Positions 12,487 through 25,275 of a stretch of DNA of 64,000 nt are shown piece after piece (within the stretch, counting starts at the first letter, position 1; each line of letters opens with the position of its first letter). Source of the stretch: Acanthopleura granulata (taxonomy: Eukaryota; Mollusca; Polyplacophora; Chitonida; Chitonidae); contig JABBOT010000005.1 in NCBI GenBank assembly GCA_016165875.1, positions 4,931,186-4,995,185 on the forward strand, in the 5' to 3' direction. The translations under genes were made by a program, and so were the position numbers. Below the pieces are notes generated by a model that ran no database searches, was not told the origin of the DNA, and was given only the letters and a program-made list of their open reading frames with translations.

Positions 12487-12650
12487 TTTTTTTTTATTTA
12501 TCTGATCAGTGCTTTACTCAAGAATATTTCATTTATATGACGGCCATCAGCATTAAGGTGAAGCCGAGCAAATCCTGGGGGACACGCCGTGGCCATCTGA
12601 AGGTTGGTGGAGGACCTTTCAATGTACAACCAGAGAGGAATCCATCCCCT
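12487..12650 (-). mobile_element. SINE, diverged and 5'-truncated
   Basis: The reversed T/A-rich tail is followed by ctgatcagtgctttactcaag, aatatttcatttatatgac, ggccatcagcattaaggtg, gccatctgaaggttggtgg and aaccagagaggaa. The tRNA-like head is missing. It is more diverged than the copy at 11785-12042. Both lie in the same orientation about 440 bp apart. Confidence 0.8.
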
Positions 12651-15600
12651 TGCCCACAACAACCCCCTATAAGGATTTATCACTTCACCTGGTAATGCAC
12701 TGTGCTTGAGCACTACACAGCTTTTCACATTCACAGACAATTGACCATTAGCCTACTAACTAACATCTCCAAAAAAAGTCATCAAACACCACAACGCTTT
12801 CATGTATAACAAAATGTGATGTGTGTTTTAAGGCTTATTAAATCTACATCCAATAAACATCTATGATACAAGCCATTATTCCTCATTTAACAGTCTTCTG
12901 TGAATCAGACTTTGTTACCAACAAAGGGCATTTCTGTGAATCCATGATAGCTGTCATGTATATTTATCACCCAGCAGATATACCAAGACATCAACACCAC
13001 TTTTAAATGTCTGGTAGTTCTTTCCCCTCAAGAAATTAACACGATGGTTACTATCATGATGAAAATGATCGAAAAAGCTCTAATAAATAATTCATAGAAT
13101 TTGTGTCAAGGCCTTCTTACTGGAAACAGTACAATAACATTACCACTGAGGTCCACTAAAACCCCTAAATCCTCCCGGCCCTGAGTGGTCATACCAATGT
13201 AGAAACATTACCGTAAAAATGCTTAAAATCTGACGACTACTGGTATAGTAGTCCCAGTAGAACCCAGGAATAGGAAGGCTCTGATGGAAACAAATATCTC
13301 TCATAATACATTAACATGTCTTTATGAAATCCATGTACTTGTAGCTTTGAAATTCGTCAGCTGAGAGCTGCAGAATAAATTACAACACACATATCCTACT
13401 GGGTCAAACATCCATGCTGGATGATATATATTTCATGTGGCACAAATGGTGAAAAAAAAAATACTGTGGAAGAAGTACATACTTGTTTCAATGGGTATAT
13501 ACACATGCTGGCAAAAAGACACTAACTAAATAGAGGGGATTTCCTTCTGAATCCATTCACCTTTCATTCAAATTAATGGTAAAAGCTACAAAGCTTGTAA
13601 ACGGCTGGTGGCAGTGTCTGCTGATCACACATCTCACGAGTGCAAAAAAACTGTTGGTCAAGCTAATTAACATTTAGAGACTTAACCTCGGAAATGACCT
13701 CTAGTCTATCTAACTGTCCCTCTAAGTAATGGAGTTCCTCGCCGATTCAAGTCTTGACTCATTATTTTTTTCTCTACTGACAGCAGAACCATGAAGTATT
13801 AAGACTTCAAAACCTACTTGTTTCTGTGAATAGAAGGTAAAAACAAAACATAAACTGGAGAATTTATATGTTTGAGACATTTGCTGGTACACATAAATCT
13901 ATGATGTAATGGGAGGGATTCAAAAGAAAGATTGTAAGCAAACTTACTTCCAATGGAAGGTGTGTGGGGGGACGGGGGTGGAGGGTCAACAAATCAGCTA
14001 CATGTAATGCTTACAGTCTTAATGTGAAGAACACACACACAAATGGACACTGGAAAAACATGGAGGTCATACTCACACCTCTGATCTCCACCTGCATATA
14101 CAATTAACTTCATCAAACACTGTGCAGCAAGTACAGTTGTAAAATATGGATTCATGTTTCACTAGTCATTTTCATTTCTGGTTCCAGTCTTTTGTTGATG
14201 TAAGAAAAGCTTATCTGTTTTTATTTGGTTAAGACTTCTGGAGTGATCCCCATATTTGGCATTTTTTGAAGACAATTGGTAAGAAAGGGTCATTTGGGGG
14301 TTATCTAATGTCACTTGAGCTTCTGCCCTGATAAAAAGGCTTGATAAGTTTCATTGCCAGAGGAAAGAAGTCATAACTTCTGTACCCTCTCCCCTCCCCC
14401 CCCCCGGGCTTAAGGACTTACACAAGGTACTTCATAATGCTGGGCAGTAAGGGCAGAAAAGGGTTATTTTTGACAAGTTCTTTAAATATTTTGCCACTTC
14501 AGAGCTCAAGAAGATCAGACCTTCAGATAATCAGGCAGATTAGGTGCGACCTTTTGGTAGTGCTAGACAGTTTATTTCTGGTTTCACCCTTTAGACCTGA
14601 CACACTGACTACCATGTATTAATTAGCTAGAGGAGAGTATAGTACTAAACGTTTCACTTCCGGCTTTATGCTATGTCCCTCTGGAGGTGAGAGGTGCCAG
14701 AAGTTTAGTATATTTACAGTAATACAGAAAGACGGTTGGTAGGCAGAGTTTTTGGGATTGATCCCTCAGCGCACGTGATGACAAGAAGTGCACAGGTACT
14801 TGATATTTCTCACCTCATTTCACTGAAGAGCTCATCAATTCTGTCACCACTGAGACAAATAAGTCATTTATCACCCGCAATTAACGGTGACAGCTCTTCT
14901 TGTAGGTTTCACCAAGACTGAACACTGTTTAACCAAATCATTGGTGGCATGAGACCTGGAAACGGATATGGACAACCCAAGGAAGCATTCAACCCTCATC
15001 TGATCCAATTTGCGATGAATTTCAATGAAGCAACATCAAACAACAGAAAAATCAATCCAAACAGGGTTTCTCAGCTTGATAAAATATCATTACAGAAAAT
15101 ACATTGGTCTTATTAACTACAGGCCTCTCGGAGACTGCAGTGTTAGCTTTGTGGGGTCCGCAGCCTCTCTGCAATTGGTTACTTAACCAGACAAACGCAT
15201 GTTTGAGCTGTCCACAGGCCCTTGTCTGCACATCCGCATATTACTCCATGTTCAGCCTAACTGAGAGGCAGTGTGATTCCATCAATATTGCTCAATCCAT
15301 CCATGATTCAATAATTGCCTAACCCTTACCAAATGTCAAGGGATTTTGGGCCTGGGTCATGTGAAGTTAACACTAACAGAGCCATCATGTCAAATTCCGT
15401 TGGCAACAGTACACAGTAACTTTCCTTCTTTCTTTTGCCTTTTTGAAACATCTTTCACACAATTCTGAACAGCAGATCACAGCAATAGGTAGGGAATGTC
15501 AGCATTAAACCAATGGCATATCAGAAGAAAGCACATTCCTGTAAAATGCTTTCTTCCTTTGAAATCCAGCAGCTACCTGAATCACCTGAAAATCAACACG

Positions 15601-17560
15601 CACGCTCTGAGGAAGTCACACAGTGTATCCGCATATGGTCAGAATCCAGTTTGAATTCCACACTTGTTATTACATGTACTCCTTATGGTCTATATCAGCA
15701 CACATAAAAGCAACCCAATATACATAATTTCTTTGAAGACATACAGGAAATAACAGAAATAAAAATACAGAATAGAACATATGCTTCATTCACCAAAAGT
15801 ATACGTCTACCTGTGAACCATATAAAGTTTTAAGAAGCAATGCGACCTGTTTTCATTAGCAGTAATACAGACCTAAATACTGCATTTAAGATGCCTTATG
15901 TACAGAGGGTTGACTTGTCTGATCAGGTGCCGATATTGAACCCAGTAGGTTCAGGATAGCTTAAGAACTTGCCAATTACCTACCAATGTCTACCTACAAA
16001 GGATCCAGCTCATGAATACAAATTGGTCTCCAGCTCCTGAAAAATAATAGATTTATTTCACCAAAAACCAAAAAACAAGAAAAAAAACCCCCATACAAGT
16101 TGAATATATTAGTCACACAGACAGAGGATACAAACACTTCCAACGATTTTATCCCCATAACCCTCTCAGCACTGCATGGTCATTTATGCAAATCTATCAT
16201 CCCTGAAAACTCCAAAGTCATACTCTGCATTATCACCCAAAATGCTGCCTATGCAATTTCGCTTGCAACAATATCAAGTTATAATGTTAGTAAACAGAGC
16301 ATGTTCCATTCGCAGGATGACAGTTGATTATTATTACGTCTGTCACTGATCAGATCTTATCTGATTAAAGTCACACATCATTGCTAGCTGGCAGATTCCA
16401 TTAGTCTAATTTGCAGCAGTTCTTTCACTTATACTGCTGTGGTCTTACTTTGATTCAGTACCAAGGTAAAGTACAAAATATTCAAAACCCAAGCGCAAAT
16501 GTGTACTATAGTCATAATAGTTAAAAATGCAAAAAAAAAATATCAATAAATCATTAAATTAAATTAATGATATTGAAGACTAGTGGGGATGATAAGGCTC
16601 TTCATGTGACATGTTGATGAAGTTTACATTGTTCTGATATGTGAACATATTTCATCTCTACAGGCAGTACATTCTAGGCTATTCATTGGTCGAGAACAGT
16701 CACAAGCAGTGGGGTGAAATGTTCACATTACACTGCACCCGTGTGACCCCGCCAAACAGAGCTGCTGCAAATCCAAATAATTCCACATCAAGAAGAAACT
16801 AAGTGTCCATAAGCTGTTAATACCAACAAAAACAACGAAAAAACAAGCAAGCATTTTCGGAAAATAATTATACAAGGAAAAGAGGCAATTGTTTAAACAT
16901 GCAGCTGACAGCAGCGTTTTTGAAGATGTTTACCTGAATTGCACAGATTACTCTCTGTAATTTCTGACTGTAAAGTAACATCGATGATAGAGCTTACCTG
17001 TCTCGACCTCAGCACACCCCAGACCAGACTAGAAATCCGAATAGAAAATCTCCCTGCCAGGTTTGGTTATTAAACAGCAGAGGTTACGATTCAACATTCT
17101 TTGGGCTATATACTACTGTGCTACAGGTGAAAGGTACTCCTTTAAATTGCAGAAAATTTTGGCTTACTTCCACTGTACTGCATTGCTTTGAAATGAAAAC
17201 AGTTTACACTGTAATGCTCTAAAATGTCCTGAACATAGTTTTGTTTAGTTGTGTGGTTTACCGTCAAATTACTTTGAAATATGACCATATTTCTTTGAAA
17301 TATAACTATATCTTGTCTGCTATTGTCAAAAATTCAAACCATTTTTTGCCAAAATCAAGATCTTTTGTGTTAATAACACTTTAACCCAGCATTGTACATT
17401 ACTGACACTCTTGTTGAGTTAAAGAAGCCTACATCTCTTTGATTTTAAAGTTGTTCGTAGAAATAAATTTGTTATCCATGCCCAAAAGAATGTGACATTG
17501 AATTTTTTCTGTGCCCTTGTGAATACTACACTCTTGCTTCACGGTGGTGTAGTATTTTCT
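12651..17560. other. Long unique stretch without a supported gene
   Basis: No exon, array or mobile element can be supported. G-rich DNA lies near 13961-13983, and a run of 10 C lies at 14396-14405. The segment at about 15100-15400 is less AT-rich, repeat-free and complex, and is a candidate conserved non-coding element. Open frames of 60-75 codons here are at chance level. A splice-donor-like CAG/GTAAGC on the minus strand near 16994 has no convincing acceptor or frame. Confidence 0.55.
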
Positions 17561-17730
17561 CATCAATGTGATTTCAATGTGAGTTCAAGTCCAGCTCATG
17601 CTGGTTCCTCTCCAGCCGTACGTGGGAAGGCCAGTCAGCAACCTGGGAATGGTCGATGGATTCCCCAGGTCTCTGCCCGGTTTCCTCCCACCATAATGTT
17701 GGCCATCATCTTTCAAAGTGAAAGACAATG
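17561..17730 (+). mobile_element. SINE fragment, middle part
   Basis: Plus-orientation piece containing gtgagttcaagtccagctc (B-box region), cctctccagccgtacgtggg, tctctgcccggtttcctccc and ccataatgttggcc. It lacks the A-box head and the AAATA tail, fading out after tcaaagtgaaag. Open frames of 119 and 110 codons on the two strands across this piece come from the SINE and its flanks and are not genes. Confidence 0.85.
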
Positions 17731-20700
17731 TCTGCTCAAGGTTAAGTTTGCCACAAAAGTTGGACAATATTATGTTTATTTCGGTAAAGTATTTTTTCAA
17801 ATGGCTACTGCAACAGTAGAAACTGACATCAGACCATGCTCCGTCAACTAGCATGTAACACAGCCATTCTGCCTTGGCTGTGACGTAATTCTTCCAAACA
17901 TGGAACACTCTTGTCACCTGAGACTATAGTAAGCTGCTGGGGTCCTGTTTGTATCTTAAGTGTATATATATACATGTAAATTTATATCATGAAATGATCA
18001 AGAAATCTACTATCACAATGGCCTGCAAATACTTTACTGTGTTGTTCACACCTGTACTTGTTATAATTAAAACACATAACATTAAAACAGTGCCCTGTCC
18101 CTATGGTATTACATGTTGAAGTGACAGTCAACTCAGGACATTTATGTCACACCTTTTATATCAGCTGATATTTCCGAGTTTTCTGATTGGTCAGTTGATC
18201 ATAAGCTTAAAAGCATGGATGCCTTCAGCTCCTCATTCAGCAGCAAAATATTCTACACTTCAAACGAAGACAATGCGGCAATGAATTCATACAATTTCAA
18301 ACAGCTTTTTGCATTCAAGAGTGAAATTTATTACTTTTTTCATGAACAGTGGCTCAGTCATGAGCTGTCTTTTACTTCAAGTGAGATATTCTTGAGTAAG
18401 GCGTAAAGTGCCAATCAAATAAATAAATAAACAAATATAACTGTCTTGGATATTACTTTGGGGTGATTTGCTGACGTTAACAGTAGTAAAACCGGTTCTT
18501 TCCAGTCGGTATAGGCCTGGTCAATGAGACTGATTGACTGACTCTTCTATTTTAGCTCTTCTCGGCCTTGCGTTGATGATTCAGAGAGGTGATTTCACAA
18601 TGAGCAGAAAGGAGATTTTCAGCCACTTATGTCTGGTTTTTTACACTTGATCATCAACACCAACTCAAAAGCACTTGTGGACATGATGTAATAAAAATAC
18701 TGTAGTCATATATTAAATAATATGTGTAAGATAATAAGTTTTATAATATTTTGATTTAGCAACCAATTTTGGGGGGCAACTCCTATTTCTGATCTGTCAA
18801 AGTGAGTAACTGGCACTGTGAAATAGAGCATCAAATTTCTTAGCCAACCTGGCCAAGATGAAACTCAGATCTTTGTGACAAAACACAACATATGTTGTTC
18901 TGCAAGGGACTAATTCCACAAAGTGTCTGAGCAGCTGCTACATAATAAGTGCAAGACGAGTTGATGGTTACAAGCCCAGTGGCTGTCATGTATGTGATTG
19001 TAACCTTAACCATTGGTGATGTCCCAGGTTTTATATCAAAAGCTGTGACTCATTTGACCACCCCCCAGTAGCATGGTTGCCTATAACATCCTGTGCTGTG
19101 ATAATTTGCTAAGACTTTTCGTTTGTCAGGTTGGGTAAACTGCGGGCCCTTGCGGTCAGCTCTAGCGTGTCCCACCTAGCTTTCCATTGGGAAGGCATAT
19201 TGTTGGCCATGGAGTACTTGTTGTATCCATTAGTACTTTGTGCCATGTACCTGACACTGAATGCAAGGACAATACTCCTCAGTCAATATCCTGCCCATTA
19301 ACCCACCTGACAGACCCAAAAAAAAATTATAATAATAATAGATACGTTATTAATGATAAATTATGCATGAATGATTAGCCTACAGGTAGAAAAGAATTTG
19401 AAATTAGTGTTTAGGCACAATAGTACAGATTCTCTAATATGTTTACAAAGACCTGGAAGATATAATTGTATCTAAAATCTGTACTTTCTCAGTGCAAAGT
19501 TAAACAGGTGTGACGTATAGACATGGACTTAAATAACATGACTATATTGACTGTATGATACTGATAAGCACAATCATGTTGAGTGAGGAAGAAAATCAGT
19601 ATCATGGTTTTGCTTTTGTGTCAAATAAATCTGACAGAACTTCAAAAGAAATTTACAGTTAAATCACATGACTGACTAACACTGACATCAACTAAGGCAC
19701 AACCATCTAGATACGACTATCAGGGAACTATTAAGAAACCAAATGATTCTGACCTTATTTCTGGCTTTCTGAAGACCATATAATTCCAACAAGCAGTAAA
19801 CAGGATATTTCTGTATATTAATACATATCAATACAGGTTTAACCCTCTCAGTAATCATTTCCATCAAAGAATTATCATCCAAAATCAAACATATATACTT
19901 TTAATATTACATATTGACAGCAGACTGTTCTACATCCGATGGAGGAGAATTCCCCAACAAACTCACAGGATTTAATAGTGCTAAAACAATATTAAGTCCT
20001 CAAATCATGCAACTGTTCATATACATGCAATTTACTGGGAAACTTCAGAACTTGACATGATCAGTCAATGTCCATATATTTTATCTCCATGCAGTCTGCA
20101 CTAAGCAGCAATCTCATGCAGACATACCTAAGGGGATCAAACCGTCAAATTTAATACCAGCCAAAGGGAAGCTTTCAGCAATTTGGCAGTTAAAGTTCTT
20201 AAATGCTTTTATGTAACAGAAATTATGTCAATTAAAGCGAGCTCTTATCTAGCTGTCTGTCAGCTAGTCCTCAAAGCTTTAGCTAGCAGTTCCCACCTAG
20301 CTTCCAGCAGGACATTCATTAAAGGTTCCCGTTATTGGATTGTTTCCCGTTGGAGTGTGACGTCTCCATGGGCGAATCATGCTGGGCAAATTTACAGAAC
20401 AATACCGTCGAGAAGCTACACTCTTCACACAGGAAACGGCTCAGTTCTGTGTGCCTTTCCCGCTGAGTGCACGCTGTTCTTCCATCGTGGCGTACAACTC
20501 AGACATTAACAGTTTACAAAAACATAAAATGCAACACGATTCCTTTATCAGGAGGCATCAACTCCTAAGTGCTGTTTGATCAATTGTTTACATTCCAATA
20601 CATCAATATGCCTGGCTGCATTTTTGATCCAATACTTCCTGAAATCATCCTGTTGCATGCATACATGCACCAAGCACACACAATGATTAATGTATTTGGG

Positions 20701-21765
20701 TAACTGTTGTTTTTTTACCAGACTAATATATGCCACTTCTACAGTAGCACCTCTTACAGTTCAACAATCAAACAGCTGTTGGTTTTAACAGAAATTATAG
20801 GGCCAATTAATTAAACCAATTGTAAGTATGACTCAATGATTTGTAGTAAAAGTAAAACAATCCATTTTCCTCCTTTTCTTGAAGTCTTAATTCTAAGAGC
20901 AATTAACAAAGAGCTGGTCAATAACAGCTTAACTGTTGTTTTCACCTGTATAAAATCATATAGCAATGATAAAAAACCTAAAAATTTGTCTTTAGTACAA
21001 CTTTTTCAGATATCACTTACAAGTAGTCTCCTACAATAGAGCATCACTAGATTTATCATGGGCATTCTATGGAACTGCACAGACTCACTGATGCACATAA
21101 CACAAGGCCTTAATTTATGAGCCCTTTCATCCGTAGAAGTGAAAGAAGCAAACTGTATAAGCCTCGGTGAGATATGCTTGGTCCACATTCAGAAGAATGA
21201 AGCTGCTCAACCCAGAACGCTCCTAAATAAAATGGAAGCAACAGGCCATAAATTCTATCCCTGAAAAACAAGCTTCACCAGCAAAGAAGAAATGGTGAAA
21301 TTCTCCTGAGCGTGAATTTTATCTTATTACTTGTGACCCACAAAAAGTGAATGAACTCAAAGTGTTCTCTCTTGTCACAGATTCAGGGCATTTGGAGCCT
21401 GGCTGGCACATATGTGCTGCTTGAATGCTGTATATGGCCTAAGCCAGTATCATCTGCATTAATCAACTTGAAAGATACACGAATTCCTGAGGAAAAACTG
21501 CCACGCAGCTTATCTCGAATACGCCAAGCGCCAGCTGAAAATACAGAGCAACTCAATTGCTATGCGTATATGCATACATAAGGTACTTAAGATATATATT
21601 TTTTGTAAAAATATGTTGAACAGCTTTTGGAATAAACAGTTTTGAAGTAAACAGTAATAAACTACCTGTGTATTGTATCAATATTGATAAACAATGTTCT
21701 TGTTGGATCTCTTCTGACAATATTTGATAACTTTTGTTTATTCTTTTAGTGGGCTATACAAGGTA
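17731..21765. other. Unique stretch with one SINE tail fragment
   Basis: Apart from the SINE tail at 18378-18437, no gene or array is seen. A minus-strand CCAAT motif (GACCAATCAGA) lies near 18172. The segment at about 20250-20480 is less AT-rich and non-repetitive. A 108-codon plus frame overlaps it but has no recognisable domain and no support. Confidence 0.55.
18378..18437 (+). mobile_element. SINE 3'-tail fragment
   Basis: Only the last 60 bases of the family are present: agtgagatattcttgag, aaggcgtaaagtgccaatc and the AAATA repeats. It is in plus orientation. The same ending is seen in the full copies at 23212-23465 and 49885-50140. Confidence 0.85.
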
Positions 21766-21885
21766 ATCAAGAGTATCTCACTTCAATAATCCCTATGACA
21801 AGCCAGGTTGATGGGTGAAGAAAACCAGGCAGAGCCCAGGAGAAACCAGGGCTCTTTGCCCAAAACGTGACAAACCTTCAGCAGA
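21766..21885 (-). mobile_element. Degenerate SINE remnant
   Basis: tcaagagtatctcacttcaa resembles the family block caagaatatttcacttata. gaagaaaaccaggcagagcc and aggagaaacc match the conserved centre. The downstream part is scrambled. This is an old copy. Confidence 0.6.
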
Positions 21886-23211
21886 AATTCAGACGTGTAT
21901 GTAAAAAAGCCAAGGCAGCTTTAGATGGATCTGAGTACAGTACATCATTAATCACAAACCAATGAGCCTCACTTTGAGCAATGTTTTTATATCTGCATCC
22001 TTGCAACATGGAATTTTCTGATTAAGTTTCCTTTCACCAAACTGTTGGAAACAAATATTTCGAACATGAAAGAAAGTAATAACAAATATACACTTTGCTT
22101 TATATGTCCAGAATGTCCATTAAATAACAGCAACCAACAGCCTGGAACAACATTTGATCATCGAAGTTAGATGGCAATTGTTAATTTGCAAATTACTGAT
22201 TGTAATCATAACATATAAATGTTCTGGCCAATGCATATAACTTTTCTCGATACAGCTCTTCTAATGAAATTACGCACACTTTATGGACGAATTGATAATC
22301 TTGTACTAACCGGCAATAAAACTGATTATACCAATCAGAAAGTATGATGGTGAAATTGGTCATATCTAAAGTACACCACTCCCATGTGTGAATACAGCAC
22401 TGATTCCCTTCCAGCATTGGTCAGCCCTCAAGACATTTTCTCACATCACAAAACCTGCGCTGTAAGTGATAAATCAGCTCGCCTTTCCCACAGATTGATT
22501 TATATCATAGCTCCCAGCACCAATAAATAATGACCCAAATAACTCTATTATACATGAGACGGAGCAATGATGTAAAGCAATGATACGTGGTGCCTGGATC
22601 ATACACGGGTTTCATTACATCGAAGATCATATTTTACCATTGAATGCTGTACAACAAGAGAGATCCATAGCCTCAGTAAACTTGTGAAATGTACTGACTG
22701 AAACTTTTGTTAAAGCATGTTTTGGACAACAAATAAGCTGTAATAAACAAAGCTGTTAAGAACTGGATTTTTTTTTTTAAATAAATTTCACAATGCTTGT
22801 AATGGTCACATGGAAATCACTTCTGGCAGACAAGAAATAAGCACTTACTAGACCCCAGTCTGTTCATTTCCATATATATTCATACATTTTTGTCAAGAAT
22901 CTGAAAACAGCTAAATGGAGGTCAAATGACATTTACAAGATGGCGGCAGGAAGTCAATTTGAGTAGGAAACTTCATCACTTCCATCAAGATTCTTTTTTT
23001 TCGTAAAGTGTAATACACACATAACAAATTGCAAGAAAATGTATTTGGACATTTTGGAAAGAACTATTAAAACTCATTCTAAGAGTTTAAACAAATTTTC
23101 ATATGGCTGCCATGACATCACCTAACTATGAAGTAAGTCACATTTTTCATATACATGCATCCACAATTCTGATCATACATTTACATGAACATATCTTAAA
23201 GGTGGAGCAGC
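21886..23211. other. Unique AT-rich stretch
   Basis: No supported gene, array or mobile element. An acceptor/donor-like pair on the minus strand near 22848-22904 encloses a segment closed in all three frames, so it is not a coding exon. Confidence 0.55.
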
Positions 23212-23465
23212 GGGCCTCCATGGCTCAGTTGGTTGGAGCATTAGTGCAGCGCAATGACCCAGAAACCTCCCACCAATGCAGTCACTGTGAGTTCAATTCC
23301 AGCTCATGCTGCCTTCCTCTCCGGCCGTACGTGGGAAGGTCTGCCAGAAACCTGTGGATGATTGTGGGTTTCCTCAGCACCACAATGCTGGCCGCTGTCA
23401 CACAAGTGAAATACTCTTTGAGTACGGCATAAAACACCAATCAAATAAATAAATAAATAAATAAA
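23212..23465 (+). mobile_element. tRNA-derived SINE, near full length
   Basis: It starts at gggcctccatggctcagttgg (A-box TGGCTCAGTTGG), then gtgagttcaattcc (B-box), cctctccggccgtacgtggg, cacaatgctggccgc, the shared end gagtacggcataaaacacc and six AAATA-type repeats. A short internal part of the ctctgcccggtttcc block is deleted. Polymerase III A and B boxes look close to consensus, so it may once have been transcribed. No convincing target duplication was found. Confidence 0.93.
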
Positions 23466-24954
23466 TTTTTTTGCCATTCATCACAAATCCAACAGTGACC
23501 ATCGACTCTATACCAGGACTCTACAGACATAACAATGCATCAACATATAACCCAAACTTCCATTGTTTCTTTCCAACATCAGAACCAACATTGTTTCCTA
23601 TAAAACTGAAATTACACACTATTGTTGGATAAAATCTATAAAAACACATGTATAAACCCAGGAGCCAAAAAATATTTTAAAAAATCGCACTCACACACTA
23701 CAGGACTCTTTTGGTTTTGCACCAATTGCAATCTTACGCTGTAAGACTTTTCTTTCCCTTCTGGTTTCTATAATTAAAATGTACAAGACCCTCCACATTG
23801 CTGCTTTCATCATTACCATAAGAAGAACAACATAATGCTGGGCCATGCAAATATACTTTACAGGGGAGAACAAATCTTCCATCATTACACAAGTAATAGG
23901 GAGAAAACCATCGCTGTGGCAACGTAAATGATTCAACCATAATGGTGTAATAATCTTGATATATGCAACCCAAATATAGAACGGTCGATAGCTTCTGGAC
24001 ACACAGTCCTACACGTTTGTATAGCACAGCACCGAGGCAAATCAAGCCGGTGGCAAAACAAAGAACATTTCAACAAAACTGACACAAGACAACTAATTCC
24101 GGCGATTATATTACCAAATTTCCAACGGCCTGCTAACAATCCAATCTACAACTGCTCAACATCAAAATATCGTGCTCTGCATCACAAACTCCAACTCTAA
24201 TCACACAACCGAAAGGGATGGACAATCACAATTAAATTAGGGTCATCAACTGTAACTTTTGGGTTCCAATTTCAAACTTTATTTTTATGCCAGACAAGCA
24301 TTGTACAAATCACTATTTCACTAGCTATGTGCATGTACACCACCAAAAATACACACTGACAGAAATATCCCAGTTTTCAAAATGGTTGTGTCCGGCTCTC
24401 CAGAAAACAGATGGTTCAAAGCTCTGCCAAAACAATGGACGATGTATTTATGGAAAATATACAGTATATGAACATGAGGACCTATGCTGACCACAACATG
24501 CAAACTACATGACATAATATTGGCATCATGTTGTGCCTAAACTAAAGTATAAGTCAAATCATTTGGATGCATGAAGAAGCATCATCTCGAAGTACAATTA
24601 GTTTCCCACACTAAAATTTAGCAATAAGGATGTTGCTTTGAAATTGGTAGAATAAGGAGGTTGGGCTGGAAGTGAGACTGGGTAGATTTATTTTGTTTCA
24701 CTGCTGTTTACTGATGCGCCAGAATTTTGCACTATACACACAGATGGTCATTTTCATAGGTGAAATCTGAGTAACCTGCCGACCGTTGGCAAGTTACTTG
24801 CAAACTTTCCCATATATATGACACATGTTATGGGTGAGATACACGCTGGAAGTGGTGACCTTCATACAAGACCCAATGAGAGAAGTTCTCAGTAGTAGAA
24901 TGGAACTGAACCCAAGTCTTGTGTGACATAAACAATGTAACTGTTTGTCACCTT
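23466..24954. other. Unique stretch, one possible old repeat remnant
   Basis: No supported gene. At about 24776-24815 the string accgttggcaagttacttgc loosely resembles the SINE centre (accatccgcaggttgctggc). A similar string occurs near 29968-29990. These may be remnants of a related older family. Open frames of 103 codons at 23691-24045 overlap one another in two frames and have no motif. Confidence 0.5.
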
Positions 24955-25275
24955 TATTACTCATTCAAGACCTTGATCACTCATTCAGGATCTTGACACT
25001 CATTCATAACCTTGATCACTTATTCACCACTTCGATTATCCATTCAAGGCTTTGATAACTTATTTACAAACTCGATCATTCATTCATAACCTTGATCACT
25101 CATTCGTAACCCTGATCACTCATGTACGACCTTGATCAATCATTCATAACCCTGATCACTCATTCACGACCTCAATCACTCATTCATAACCTTGATCACT
25201 CATTCACAACCTCGATTAATCATTTACGATTTTGACCACTCATCCTTGACCTTGATCACACATTTACGACCTGAC
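24955..25275. repeat. 20-bp tandem repeat, about 16 diverged copies
   Basis: The unit is close to cttgatcactcattcataac, repeated with frequent substitutions over about 320 bp. Several units contain gaccttga, the complement of the extended nuclear-receptor half-site TCAAGGTC. The divergence between copies indicates an old array. Confidence 0.88.

Noticed and set aside
13130..13230. 33-codon minus frame ending at a GTAAGA donor-like site
   Set aside because: Short, flanked by in-frame stops, and no recognisable sequence.
14084..14098. Possible 15-base microexon on the minus strand before GTGAGTATG
   Set aside because: Too short to support, and the acceptor and donor each have weak positions.
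23212..23290. A tRNA gene on the plus strand
   Set aside because: A and B boxes are present, but the rest is the SINE body with an AAATA tail and no complete cloverleaf, so it is a SINE head.
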